A DNA stretch of 64,000 nucleotides. Source: Pisolithus tinctorius. Taxonomy: Eukaryota; Basidiomycota; Agaricomycetes; Boletales; Pisolithaceae. Location: NCBI GenBank assembly GCA_024663395.1, contig JANFAH010000119.1, positions 1 to 64,000 of the forward strand, in the 5' to 3' direction. The stretch's first letter is position 1; every line of letters starts with the position of its first letter. Position numbers and translations under genes: made by a program. Below, one piece after another: positions 35,937-46,055 of this stretch. A model generated the notes under the pieces. It was not told where the DNA came from. It saw only the letters and a list, made by a program, of their open reading frames with translations, and did not search any database.

Positions 35937-36260
35937 AGGACCGTGGAATTGATAGACGGGTGAAATGGACGAATTATCTCCACACGACTATGTTTCAGTG
36001 CGTTTGACACTTTGGATCGTTATCCGTTTCCTAGCTAACCTGGGTCTATACAGATGTCCTGAATGGCAGAATGGTCACCCTCGCTATCTTTACACCCAAT
36101 ATATTCCATCCAGGGTTCCTTATTCTCCCCATTCAGCGCCGCTTCTACCTTTTATGTGCGACGCCTTCGTATGAGAAGGCATGGAGGCCTTGGGTTTGAT
36201 GTGAGAAATTGCGCGAGATAGTCCACTTGTCGCTGTACATATCATCCGATGATGAGTGGC
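35937..36260 (+). pseudogene. Duplicated 3' fragment of the RTA1-like gene
   Basis: This block matches 25911-26225 of the RTA1-like gene almost throughout. It covers the exon segment for ACCGTGGAATTGATAGACGG, the intron with its TAGCTAAC branch region, the last exon (CCATTCAGCGCCG) and the 3' flank (GATAGTCCACTTGTCGCT). Differences are scattered and include GTATTGCCGCAGG in place of the 5' exon edge. No upstream exons accompany it, so it cannot encode the membrane protein. It is a partial, non-functional duplicate about 10 kb from its source. Confidence 0.75.
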
Positions 36261-36490
36261 TTATTCACGCAACCGAAGCTGTGTCAGATTTGATAAACGA
36301 CTTATACTACCACCACCCTTTCCAGGCATGTCTGAGCCAGATCTGATCCCACTTGCATCTCTGTCGCATTTTATCACAACCACAGCATAAAGTTCGCAGT
36401 CTTGACTGATAGAGAAGGCTGTTCGAGGGCTTGATATACTTGAGTGACATTTGTGAACAGAGTATACCCGATACCTTGTCTCCTGCAGCC

Positions 36491-37704
36491 ATGTCTCCCG
36501 GTCTCACGTACGATGCTACGATTGCCACGATTACAAGGCTAGTGCCCGACCCCGGACTACATAACCCCCGTCTCGGCATCGTCTGCGGGTCTGGACTGAG
36601 CACGCTGGTTTCCAGCCTCAAGAATGTCGTACAGATACCATACTCAAAACTGGAGGGTTTCGCGGATAGTACAGGTGTGCGACTGATTGTTCGTCGATGG
36701 TCCTCCGAGCGCTCATCGTGATCGCGCGTAGTTGTGGGACAGAAAAGTGCCCTGGCCTTTGGCTACATCGGCAAGGACAACTACCCTGTCGTTGCCATGC
36801 TTGGACGTGTACGTTTACCAATTCGTGATTCAGAGCGGGAACTGACGCGTATCAGATAGTTCCATCCGTACGAAGGTTATAAGCCAGCGACAGTGACTTA
36901 TGGCATTCGGGTCATGAAGAGACTGGGAGTCAAGGATGTGATCAGTGAGCGCAGATTTGTTGTACTTAAGAGCAGAAGAATATTGAAGTGATATTCTCCC
37001 GCAGTTACTAACGCAGCTGGTTCCCTGACGCCAGAGATACCCGTCGGAACTAGTCAGTTCTTGCCTTACGTCTTCACATAATTTCACTGATGAGGATCGC
37101 AGTTGTGGTTGTCCAGGACCACTTTGCTTTGCCTAACTTGACGGGGATGAGCCCGTCATTCGGACCCTTGATGTCTAAAGAATACCCGCGGTTTTTGCCC
37201 CTGAGTGACGCTTATTCCACTCGTTTGCGGCGATTTGCATTTTTGGCTGCACACAAGCTTCAGTTTCCAGATGACGCGTTGGCAGAGGGTGTCTACGCCT
37301 GGGTCTCTGGCCCAGCTTACGAAACGCCTGCGGAGGGACGGTTCTTGCGAAATGCTGGTGCACATGTCGTCGGCATGAGTACCATTCCCGAGGTCGTTGC
37401 GGCACGCGAAGAAAATCTGGAAGTCATGGTTTTGAGTCTCGTTACGAACCTGGTTGTTATACCCGACACATATCGGAGTATCAAGGCCGAGGTAAAGGCT
37501 GAGGTGAGTTGGGCGTGATTTTCTTATGATCGGGTGGATGCGAAAACCATTTCACAGCTGGCCGGCCTTCCGATCGATCGGCCTGAAATTGGTAGGGCTT
37601 CTCACGAAGAAGTAATTGCAGTTGGTATATTGAAGACGGAGGTTATGAGATGTTTGGTGGAGCGCGTGGCTGAGTTGGTCTCGTCAGAGAAACCAACGGT
37701 TTGA
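36491..37704 (+). CDS. Purine nucleoside phosphorylase (inosine/guanosine type)
   Basis: Model: join(36491..36674, 36732..36808, 36860..36944, 37005..37052, 37103..37503, 37558..37704), 313 residues, every junction GT-AG and in phase. Motifs in order: LGIVCGSGLSTLV for the phosphate loop, STVVGQKSALAFGYIG, FHPYEGY, TNAAGSLTPEIPVGT, VVVQDHFALPNLTGMSP, WVSGPAYETPAEGRFL with the purine-site Glu, VVGMSTIPEVVAARE and VTNLVV. This is the trimeric PNP family, which cleaves inosine and guanosine with phosphate to base plus ribose-1-phosphate in purine salvage. Length suits the family. No regulatory signal was identified. Confidence 0.9.
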
Positions 37705-37880
37705 TGGTGGCAGCTAGGGACTGGCACTCGTCATGGAAAAGGATCATAACTGGGAAAGAATCAGGATAACCCATAATATCGCTTCGATATTGACGTGATT
37801 TGGTTACAGTGTACCTCCTGGAGGAACAAACAGTCTTAGAATACCTTGGTAGCAATCAGTGCGAATGTGTAGTCCACTTG

Positions 37881-38510
37881 TCACCGCGCAGACACGCTCG
37901 GCGAAAGCGAGCTGTGCTGAGCACCAAGGATAGGGCCAGCCAATGACTCAGACCTCCTCCGTTCCTTCTTCGCTTGCACCTTCCTCTGAGCTTGAAGTTG
38001 TTTTTGGCTCGCTAGTCGTGCCGCCTGCTCCTCGGCAAGCTGTTTCTCCTTCTCTAATCTTGCAGCCTCCTCTTCCACGCGTTTTGCCTCGGCCTGGGCG
38101 TCGGCTTCTGTCTGCAGTGCCTCGCGAACGATTATTCGAAGACGCATGCCTTCATAACCGAGGAGTTCTGGCTTGGTTTTGAGAAGGTACTGGTCAAGAC
38201 CACCGTGCTGTATTTCAACATGTATATGAGATGATTCTGGAACAAATGACACGGGTGGGTCGGGAAGCACCTTCTTTATGGTCTTTAGGGCGCGTGTCGT
38301 GACCTTGAGTTCCAACTTACGACCCAGTGCTTCTGACATGAGGCGTTTGTTCTGTACGTTGGGTAGCCATGTTCTGCGAGTCTTTTTCTTGGAAAATGGG
38401 ACGTTATTCCCGTATTGCTTCAGCTTTCCATGAAAAAGACCAAGCGAAGAACGTTTGAAGGGCGTGGAGACATTTGCGAGGGAGGCTAGGGCACGCAAGG
38501 AAGGGAACAT
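37881..38510 (-). CDS. Mitochondrial large-subunit ribosomal protein bL28m
   Basis: An uninterrupted 209-residue frame from ATG 38510. The core GLFHGKLKQYGNNVPFSKKK and RRTWLPNVQNKRLMSEALGR, with the basic KVTTRALKTIKK, is the L28 domain. The N-terminal residues (FPSLRALASLANVSTPFKRS) suit a mitochondrial presequence. A segment ending KTKPELLGYEGMRLR follows, as in fungal mitochondrial homologues (yeast Mrpl24). The last 80 residues form a Glu/Lys/Ala/Gln-rich, probably coiled-coil extension typical of mitoribosome-specific tails. It is one of the few intronless genes here. A tRNA gene lies 83 bp upstream on the same strand. Confidence 0.85.
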   Translation of the reverse strand: MFPSLRALASLANVSTPFKRSSLGLFHGKLKQYGNNVPFSKKKTRRTWLPNVQNKRLMSEALGRKLELKVTTRALKTIKKVLPDPPVSFVPESSHIHVEIQHGGLDQYLLKTKPELLGYEGMRLRIIVREALQTEADAQAEAKRVEEEAARLEKEKQLAEEQAARLASQKQLQAQRKVQAKKERRRSESLAGPILGAQHSSLSPSVSAR

Positions 38511-38593
38511 GGTAAACTCGAGTTACCAGGGTATCTGTCTGGCAAGCAATTTCTTGGGTGGCTGTGCTAATGCGGCTGGCAAGCAAAAAAGAG

Positions 38594-38677
38594 TGGACAA
38601 ATCCGGACTCGAACCGGAGACCCCCCGCAATCAGCGCCATGCTAAGCGGATGTGATAACCAGCTACACCATATGCCC
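38594..38677 (-). tRNA. tRNA-Ala (AGC) with a short intron
   Basis: On the minus strand the arms fold as follows. The acceptor 5' strand GGGCATA pairs with TTTGTCC, including the alanine identity G3:U70 wobble and one mismatch at pair 6. The D-arm is GTG...CAC, the anticodon stem TCCGC with GCGGG, and the T-arm TCCGG-TTCGAGT-CCGGA with a perfect B box. The anticodon loop is 17 nt, TTAGCA followed by an insert; with AGC at positions 34-36 an intron of about 10 nt sits after position 37, the canonical site. The discriminator base is A. CCA is not encoded, as expected. The intron length could vary by a base. Confidence 0.85.
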
Positions 38678-38826
38678 GACGAGAGAACCTGCACTGGGCG
38701 CCTACAGAATGGAAGGTAACCGTATCAAGTGACCCATACGTCATAGTAGGCCAGTGGACGTCATCTGCAATATGGGTGTGATGGTGCATATGAGGGGACT
38801 GCATTTTGCACACATCCCTGGCAACT

Positions 38827-40680
38827 ATGGACCCGGATAACAAACCAAAGGGTCCTTCTCCGCACTACTCGCTTTACCAGAGGCAAGTGTTCAGGGAGGG
38901 CGGGGAACAGGGCGTGCGTACGTGTTCAGCCCCGCTCAGCACCCCTAACTTATTGTCCTGAAATATCCTTTGATAGCGCCGTTCTTCTCTGTTCATCCCA
39001 AACAGTTACAAGCCTCCACCAAGGAAACGCTTGACTACAGGTCATACTTATATGCAAATTCAAACGCTGGGCTTTCATGGACAGACCACGCCAACAGGTA
39101 GGCTGGCCGGTTTCGACAGACATCGACACTACGCTTAATCCTTCCCTTAGGGAAGCATTTTATCGCTGGCGTATAATTCCGCGTATGCTTGTAGATACGA
39201 GCACAAGGGATCTTTCTGGTGAGCCTTGTTCTCATTGTCGTGGAGGGGCATCGATGGACCACTGTAGTCGATGTCTTTGGCCATCGCATTCCTGCGCCGA
39301 TCTTGTTTGCACCCATTGGGATCAACAAACTCTACAGCCCAGAGGGCGAATTGGTCCCAGCGAAAGTCGCAGGAGAACTTGGTCTTCCGGTGAGCCATTT
39401 CCAGCAAGGTTAACTTTCTGTTTCATGATTGTGACCATGGTGAGACATTATTAGTACTGTCTTTCCACTGCAGCCTCTCAATCGATAGAGGATGTAGCAG
39501 CTGCCAACGATGCCGGCGCCGCGAGCGTGGAACAACACAGCACAGATCACAGTGGCAAGAAAGCCAAAACCCCACGCTTTTTCCAACTGTATATGGGTCA
39601 TGATGATGACGTCGTAGGTTCCGTGGTTTCATCCTGTTGCTGCAGCATGACAAGGTGCATTCAGACCATTTCTCTCTTGACACGGGCATGGAACTCTGGA
39701 TTCGACGTTTGCATGCTTACCGTGGATACATGGCAACTTGGTTGGCGGCCCACGGACATTGACGCCGCGAATTACACGTGAGCACTTGCTTTTCCACAAG
39801 GTTCTAACGGTACTAATCTGACATCTATAGCTTCTATTATCCTGGAACTGTATGTCATAACCCATTACCCTCGGAAGAGTATCAGGTTGATCAACGGCCT
39901 TAGCCTGGAAATGAAATGGGTGAATCCGACCCGACTTTCATGCGTAAGTATGGAAGCGAACTCTCCCGCGACAAGGGGACTTGGATAGACAAATGCGTGT
40001 GGCACGGAAAAGCTCATACCTGGGACAGAGTGAAATGGGTCGAAAAGGAGGTGATTTGATCTGCCAGTATCCGTGCGGTCTCACCTAAACTTCAAATTCT
40101 TCGACTAGTGGCACCGCATCTCAGGCGGACGCCCATTTCTCCTTAAAGGTATTCAAGCTGGGGCGGACGCGCAGGCAGCCCTCGAAGCTGGATGCGCGGG
40201 TGTGGTCGTCAGTAATCATGCCGGGCGCCAAGTAGACGGTGCGATTTCCAGCTTGGACGCCCTTGAGGATGTGGTCAATGCAGTCGGTGGGAGTACGTGA
40301 TATACCTTCTGCGGCTTCTCATTCCCGTTGATTGTTCCGAGAACCACTATTCCAGAGATGACCATCCTTTTCGATTCTGGGATACGAACAGGGTCGGATG
40401 TATTCAAGGCTATTGCCCTTGGTGCCGATGCGGTACTAGTTGGACGGTTGTGGGTTTGGGGTATGTCACACGGAGGAGAAGCGGGTTGTAGGCATGTCAT
40501 GAAATCCTTGCTTGCTGTGAGTCGTGAAATTCAGTCCGGTACTCGCGACCTCATTGTCCTATCCGTGAATAATAGGACGTGGACATCACAATGACAGTGG
40601 GTGGGTATCGTTCTATTACGGACGATGTGAAACGTCACGCTCTCAAGTGGTGTCCATATGGCACTATGCCGCCGGAGTGA
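38827..40680 (+). CDS. FMN-dependent alpha-hydroxyacid oxidase/dehydrogenase (lactate 2-monooxygenase-like)
   Basis: Eleven exons, 417 residues: join(38827..38913, 39006..39097, 39151..39218, 39268..39389, 39455..39610, 39665..39777, 39831..39849, 39904..40050, 40109..40292, 40356..40516, 40576..40680). Motifs: EAFYRWRIIPRMLVD, FGHRIPAPILFAPIGINKLY, YCLSTAASQSIEDVA, RFFQLYM, DVCMLTVDTWQLGWR, the FMN Lys in PFLLKGIQAGADA, the catalytic His and Arg in VVSNHAGRQVDGAI, and MTILFDSGIRTGSDVFKAIA. Such flavoenzymes oxidise lactate, glycolate or related 2-hydroxyacids. The first junction (EGGEQG|LQASTKETL) drops a segment found in relatives and is the least certain. The residues FQLYM precede an in-frame 54-bp intron. 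Confidence 0.85.
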
Positions 40681-40834
40681 CCACACACGGCATTGTAAAA
40701 TCCAGAGACAATGAAAGAAGTACAGAGAGAAGCACTTTCGACCTCGCTTTTCAATATTTATTTCCTAAGTCTTGGTCTACATTTCATAAGTACAAAGAAG
40801 ACGAGTACAAGGGGCTAGAATCTGCAGCTGAGCG

Positions 40835-42626
40835 TCATGAATCCCACCCATTCCATATCGCAGAGGATGTAGCAACAACATCCCGCATCTGTAGTACGTC
40901 ATGTACTCTTACGACGTTCGCGCCCTGTTGAACGGCGCATGCCACTGTAGCAGCTGTGGCCCAAACTCGTTCATGAGGTGAAGTTTCTCTCCCTTTATAA
41001 GCCCCCACCGAATCGGGACGTTTCAACAGGGCACCTAAAAATGATTTCTTGGATGTGCCAATGAGTAACGGATATCCTACAAGGCGGTTTCCAGGCCTGT
41101 CGGCAGTGATGGATGCTGCATTGCGCAATAAGGCGTATTGGGCGTCTACAGGTTTGCTGAAGCCGATGCCGGGATCGATAATAACGAGCCATCTGCGTAC
41201 ACCCCCGGCACCCCCAACGATTGCCTCAACCTTATCCCCGAGTTCACTTTGTATAGCCCTAACCAAGTCACCGTTGTAATGACTGTAATCCTTGTTTGAA
41301 CGTACATCGCCACCTCGAGAATGCATGAGAACGACAGGTACGGATAGCCGACGCGCAACGTCACGCATCTTGAGTAAATGTTCGGCTGAGGCTTGAACGA
41401 GTGGATAATCCGGTCCTGTGAAAGCATAGACATCGTTTATGCAATTCGCGCCGGCCTGAACTGCAGCTTCTGCGACGTTCCATCGAAAAGTATCGATCGA
41501 GATCAAAACATTCGCGACGTCCTCGCGCTCTTGAGCGCGGATGGCACTGATGATAGGAATTACCCTATCCATTTCCTCGTTTTCCGAGACAAGTGTCGTG
41601 CCAGGACGGGTGGAGCATCCACCGACGTCGACGATATGTGCGCCCGATTCAACAGAGGTTCTTACGTACTGCAAGGCCGCAGGGACAGTATCATACATCG
41701 AGCCATCGGAAAAAGAGTCTGGTGTGACATTGAGGGTAGCCATAATATGGGTCGTGTGGGGGCCAGGCGTTCCCGTCGAATCGATGGAGCTGACGATCCG
41801 GTACTTGGCTGTGGGTGGTACTGAAGGGAATCCATAGGGGGTGGGACTAGCAGCAAATGGGTACTTTGGAAACGGGAGGACTTTGAGCATAGGAGGCTCA
41901 TTGACTCTCCGGGCCGAAAGGATGTCGCTAAGGAGCGTGCGTATAGTTTTCCCGTGCACAGGATGTACGAAATCGGGTATCATGCTACTCGCGGCGTTCA
42001 GGTTTAATTACCCCATGCCTTCATTGTTCACGGACTCACTCGTTCAGGGGGCGCAGAACAAATTCTCTCTCAGCCAGCCGCGGGTGAGGGACGACTAGTT
42101 CACCAGTGAGGTTCTGCAGATCATGTTGCTTGTCTTCAGGTCGCGTATCGATCTTTTCGTCATCGTAGGTCAGGATGTCCAGGTCTACAGCACGCGGTCC
42201 ATTGCGGATCGTAGGGACCCTTCCTACTACATCTTCTATTTTCTTCAGCAAGTGAAGCAGAGCCACTGGCTGGAGGTTCGTCTCCACCTGTTGACAATTC
42301 AATGAAGAACGAACATATCGCTAGATGAAGGAGGTGCGTACAATGCATGCACAATTCGCGAAACGAGGTTGGTCAGTGACGTACATAGGGGCAGTTTCAT
42401 ACATGAAACTTGTGTCGATAACAGATACTTGAGCCTCGTTGTCTGGGCCCTCCAGGAGAGCCTGTGGTACTTCGAGAAGACGCAAAGCCATCTCGATGTT
42501 TGCGAATCGATCACCAAGATTCGAGCCAAGGGCAATGGCTACAGTATGAAAACCCAGAAGTGATTGACATCTGCAAATCGCGTTACCCCCCGAATGTAAC
42601 AGCTGCTGTAACGAGGAACAGCCCAT
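40835..42626 (-). CDS. FOL1: Bifunctional HPPK-dihydropteroate synthase of folate synthesis
   Basis: Model: complement(join(40835..41984, 42040..42287, 42342..42626)), 560 residues. The N-terminal HPPK domain starts at once with VAIALGSNLGDRFANIEMAL and contains IRNGPRAVDLDILTYDD and VVPHPRLAEREFVLRPLND. The C-terminal DHPS domain has IMATLNVTPDSFSDG, IVDVGGCSTRPGT, ISIDTFRWNVAEAAVQAG, CINDVYAF, VVLMHSRG, IIDPGIGFSKP and LLIGTSKKSFLG. HPPK pyrophosphorylates hydroxymethyl-dihydropterin, and DHPS adds p-aminobenzoate; DHPS is the sulfonamide target. Ascomycete FOL1 carries an N-terminal dihydroneopterin aldolase domain that is absent here, and the 175-bp gap to the divergent EMC2 leaves no room for it. 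Confidence 0.9.
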
Positions 42627-42801
42627 TGAGATAGAAGGAGTTTTCTGAGCGGTGGGAGTCAGTTCAAAGTCTTCCCGTTTCCGGGTGCGATGTCAGTATG
42701 AAATGCGCTACTGAATAGAATATGGGTACTACTCTGAGACTGTGTCGGTCTTCATCGCAGCTGGTGACGAGCAGGATGTTTACGTAATTCTACTCTCTAC
42801 C

Positions 42802-43985
42802 ATGAGTGTGCATTCCGCCTTGGAAGAGCTCGCCAGGTATCGAGCCCGGAACAAGCGAGCGTCGCAAGAAGTCTTTGAGAAAGGGACTTTGATATTACAG
42901 AAAAATGGACACAAGAAGATGGGTGATGAAGGTCTGTGTTATGTGCGTCCGGAGTAGGTCACCTCGTACTGAGTTCCTTTTCACTAGTTTGGGACTTCCT
43001 GGAACAGCTCGCACTCGCAGCCATAGATGTTGGTCGCTTGGAGGTGGCAGACGTGCGTATGGGTTCGGAATGGTCTAATTTGACTGGCTGAAGAGCTGTT
43101 TTGCCAGCGATGCTTGCGACAACTCTCAGACAAGTTTCCCCAGTCACCACGAGTAAACTGTCTCGCAGGGATTCGGTTAGAAGCCTCGGAGCCACCTGAA
43201 ACTGCCCTGAAATACTACTCGGACTTGCTTGAAGCTGACCCTACCAATGTCGTTCGTATCTCTCTGCTACGGCTAGGTGGTTGACTGATTTGGTCTTCTT
43301 GCGTGACTCAAGGCAGTATGGAAGCGGAGGATTTCTGTTCTACGCAGGATGGGACAAATGGAAGAGGCCATTTCTGAGTTGTCACAATACCTGGACACGT
43401 TTTACACCGATATCGAAGGTTGGCTCGAACTCGCCGATATCTACGCATGTTGCAACCAGTATGTCATTTGGTATCCAAACACGCTATCATACTGAACTTA
43501 CGGGATGCACAGGTATGACTATTCTCTCCAGGCACTATCACATACCCTTCTTCTTGCGCCGCAGAATCCGGTATATGCCCTGCAATTTGCTGAGACGGCA
43601 TATACCGCTGGCGACTTGCCGTTGTCGTTAAAGATGTTTCTTATGGTTATCGATATGACGGACGGGGACGAGACGGAATGCCTCTCAGAGTCGACACCGC
43701 TTGGTATCACTGTACGCGCTTGGTACGGCGTCAAACTTGTGCGTCCGCTTCCCCTTTCTTGGCTCCGAGTACTGACCTTTCATACGTACGCAGTGCACAA
43801 GACGCATGTCCCGGGATCCACAACTCGTCACCACTTCGGCATCGGGTACCTCCCCACCGAGGCACGCAGCCATACTTGATGAGCTGGCGACTGAGCGTCT
43901 ACGAGTCGCATACTCGAGCGCAGGGAAGAAGGGTGACATTGCCCAGGGGAGGGGCATAGTGTTTTCATGGGTGGCTTCCCCTTAA
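42802..43985 (+). CDS. EMC2: ER membrane protein complex subunit 2 (TPR protein)
   Basis: Model: join(42802..42931, 42988..43052, 43108..43251, 43313..43458, 43513..43738, 43794..43985), 300 residues. It reads ALEELARYRARNKRASQEVF, WDFLEQLALAAIDVGRLEVA, ASEPPETALKYYSDLLEADP, AVWKRRISVLRRMGQMEEAI, LDTFYTDIEGWLELADIY, YSLQALSHTLLLAPQNPVYA and ATERLRVAYSSAGKKGD. That is the TPR architecture of EMC2, the cytosolic scaffold of the ER membrane complex, which inserts tail-anchored and multi-pass proteins. The gene diverges from FOL1 and is followed 243 bp later by SEC11, another ER biogenesis gene, though co-regulation is only inferred. Confidence 0.9.
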
Positions 43986-44228
43986 GGGTTGCAAGGTCGT
44001 CTTATCGCTTCCATAGTGACTCTCTCGGCGTATATAACATAACACCTACGTGAACAGCGACACGCTGACTTGGCAGGGCTTATACCCCACTTTTGATACG
44101 CCCTTGTGTTTCTGGGAGCGAGCACAGTGCAGGCATGGACAGGGGCAAATTGCCCATATATGTCAGAGACAACGTGGCTCAACAACCTCGTACTCGCCCT
44201 TTGAGCTTCCAACGGTTGCACCGTCAAG

Positions 44229-45151
44229 ATGTTCGCTGAGGAACTCAAGACGCTACGCCGACTAGGGTTTCGACACGTTGGTTCTTTCGATTATGAACTA
44301 TAGTAGCAAGGCATACTGATGCTCAGCCTGGGAGGCAGCTACTCCTCCAACTGCTCAATTTTGCATCCGTGATAGCTTCGGGATTGATGATATGGAAGGG
44401 GTTGGGGCTTTTCTTCAACACCGAGTCTCCTATCGTGGTAGTCTTGAGGTAGGAGCTCGGGAACCTCTCGTCTGGCATCCATCTTACACCTCTCGTCGCT
44501 TCGTTGGGGGCGCATAGTGGTTCCATGGAACCCGCATTTTATCGGGGCGATCTACTGTTTTTAACCAACCCTGTGAACGAAAAGTACCAAACCGGTGACA
44601 TTACTGTCTACAAGATACCAGGCGTTGAAATACCTATTGTCCACCGTGTTCTGGAAACTCATGATGTGTTCATTTCGAATTCGACTCAGAAGTCAAAGAA
44701 GGATTTGTGAGTAGTTCCTCTCCAAGCTCAAGTCTTTTGAGACTGAGAAATACAAGGTTGGCGAGGTATTCACCTGGCCACAACCAACTTCTGCTCACAA
44801 AGGGTGACAATAACCACGCTGACGATATCGAATTGTATCGCGGTCTGGAATTCCTTGAACGACGACATATTGTCGGGAAAGTGCGCGGGTGTGTCACAGT
44901 TCTCCTTTTGATGGTGTGCAGAGGCGTGATCGTCATCTACGTGCCCCGTCACCCTTGCGTGAGTTGCTTTACTGACTCGGATGACCCCACAGATTTGTCC
45001 CATATATTGGCTACATCACGATCGCTATGGTGATATTTCAGCATGGTCGTTTGTTTCACTTCGCTGACACGGTTGATAGAATGACTTTCCGCAATTGAAG
45101 TATGCGATGTTGGGTGGATTGGGCTTGTTAGCTCTTCTGCAGCGAGAATAG
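44229..45151 (+). CDS. SEC11: Signal peptidase complex catalytic subunit Sec11
   Basis: Model: join(44229..44266, 44335..44448, 44518..44706, 44757..44888, 44993..45029, 45080..45151), 193 residues. It begins [13 protein letters not shown] and has one transmembrane helix ([20 protein letters not shown]). The catalytic Ser is in [12 protein letters not shown], the His that replaces Lys in eukaryotic signal peptidases in IPIVHRVLE, and the Asp in [23 protein letters not shown] and [12 protein letters not shown] follow, with a second hydrophobic C-terminal segment. The enzyme removes signal peptides in the ER lumen. The first intron uses an acceptor at GGGAG; an upstream AG gives the wrong phase. 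Confidence 0.9.
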
Positions 45152-46055
45152 TGTGCTCGTCATTCTCTGGGACACCCCATGCGGGTTGTAATATCATAAA
45201 TTCAACTATACACGTCCTGCAAAATGCCGAAGCAGTTTAAAGGTGAGCAGACTATGTAAGCGACTCCCAACCTCAAGGTGAACAGCTTTCGTCCACCCGA
45301 GTCCGCCTGAGCATCGCGTCAGGTCATCCACATGTTCACCAATCTCCCGTTGTGGAGGGAGGCAACTGCGTGCTATAGGTCAATGAGTGCGTGACTCGGC
45401 TGCTGTAGCTACGCCTGATAGGCAAGGCCTGTCCAAGACGGCTTCTAATATGTAAGTTGCTGTCACGGTTGAACCAACTACTGTTGGGTACCTGAAAGAG
45501 ATGGCCCTTGGTTGAAACTTAAAAGGACCAGCGGGGTGACGTCTTATAGGCTCTTATGTAGAGCCCCTTACCAGTGCAAGTGGTTACCGGATGAAGATGA
45601 TTGCGGTGATGATTGACGGACCCAGCAGACGGATCAACGCCGTCAGCAGTACTCTACATCATAGAGTAGTGCGGCTCCAGCTCATCATCGTATAAATAAA
45701 ACTATTGCTTACTGTAAAATCCAAAAGGTACTGATAAGTGCTTTCAGCAAGTGAACAATTCGCCTATCAGGTACCCGACCAGTGACAGGCCCTGTCATGA
45801 ATGAATATCTTATGAGAACTACTGCATAGCAGATAAGCCTACGTTGTTTGTGGGGGTCAAGCAGTGTCAGGGGTCCTACTGTGTGACTGGCGCCGGCGGC
45901 AGTCCATCAGCTTGTCTTGTAGCCCCCGTCTATTTCGCCTCCCCTTGTTCCCTCCCCCGTCTGTCCATTTGGTCCGCTGCAAGGCTGTCTGCTTGACGGA
46001 CGAGAGCCTCCCAATTTTTACGGATTTTTTTTGCTGACAAAAGTATTAGCTCTCC
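45152..46055. other. Promoter region of the Zn2Cys6 gene
   Basis: About 900 bp without a gene. A TATAAATAAA string lies at 45691-45700. Stretches of C/T (45930-45975) precede the start codon. This is long for the window and would suit a regulated promoter. Confidence 0.4.
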
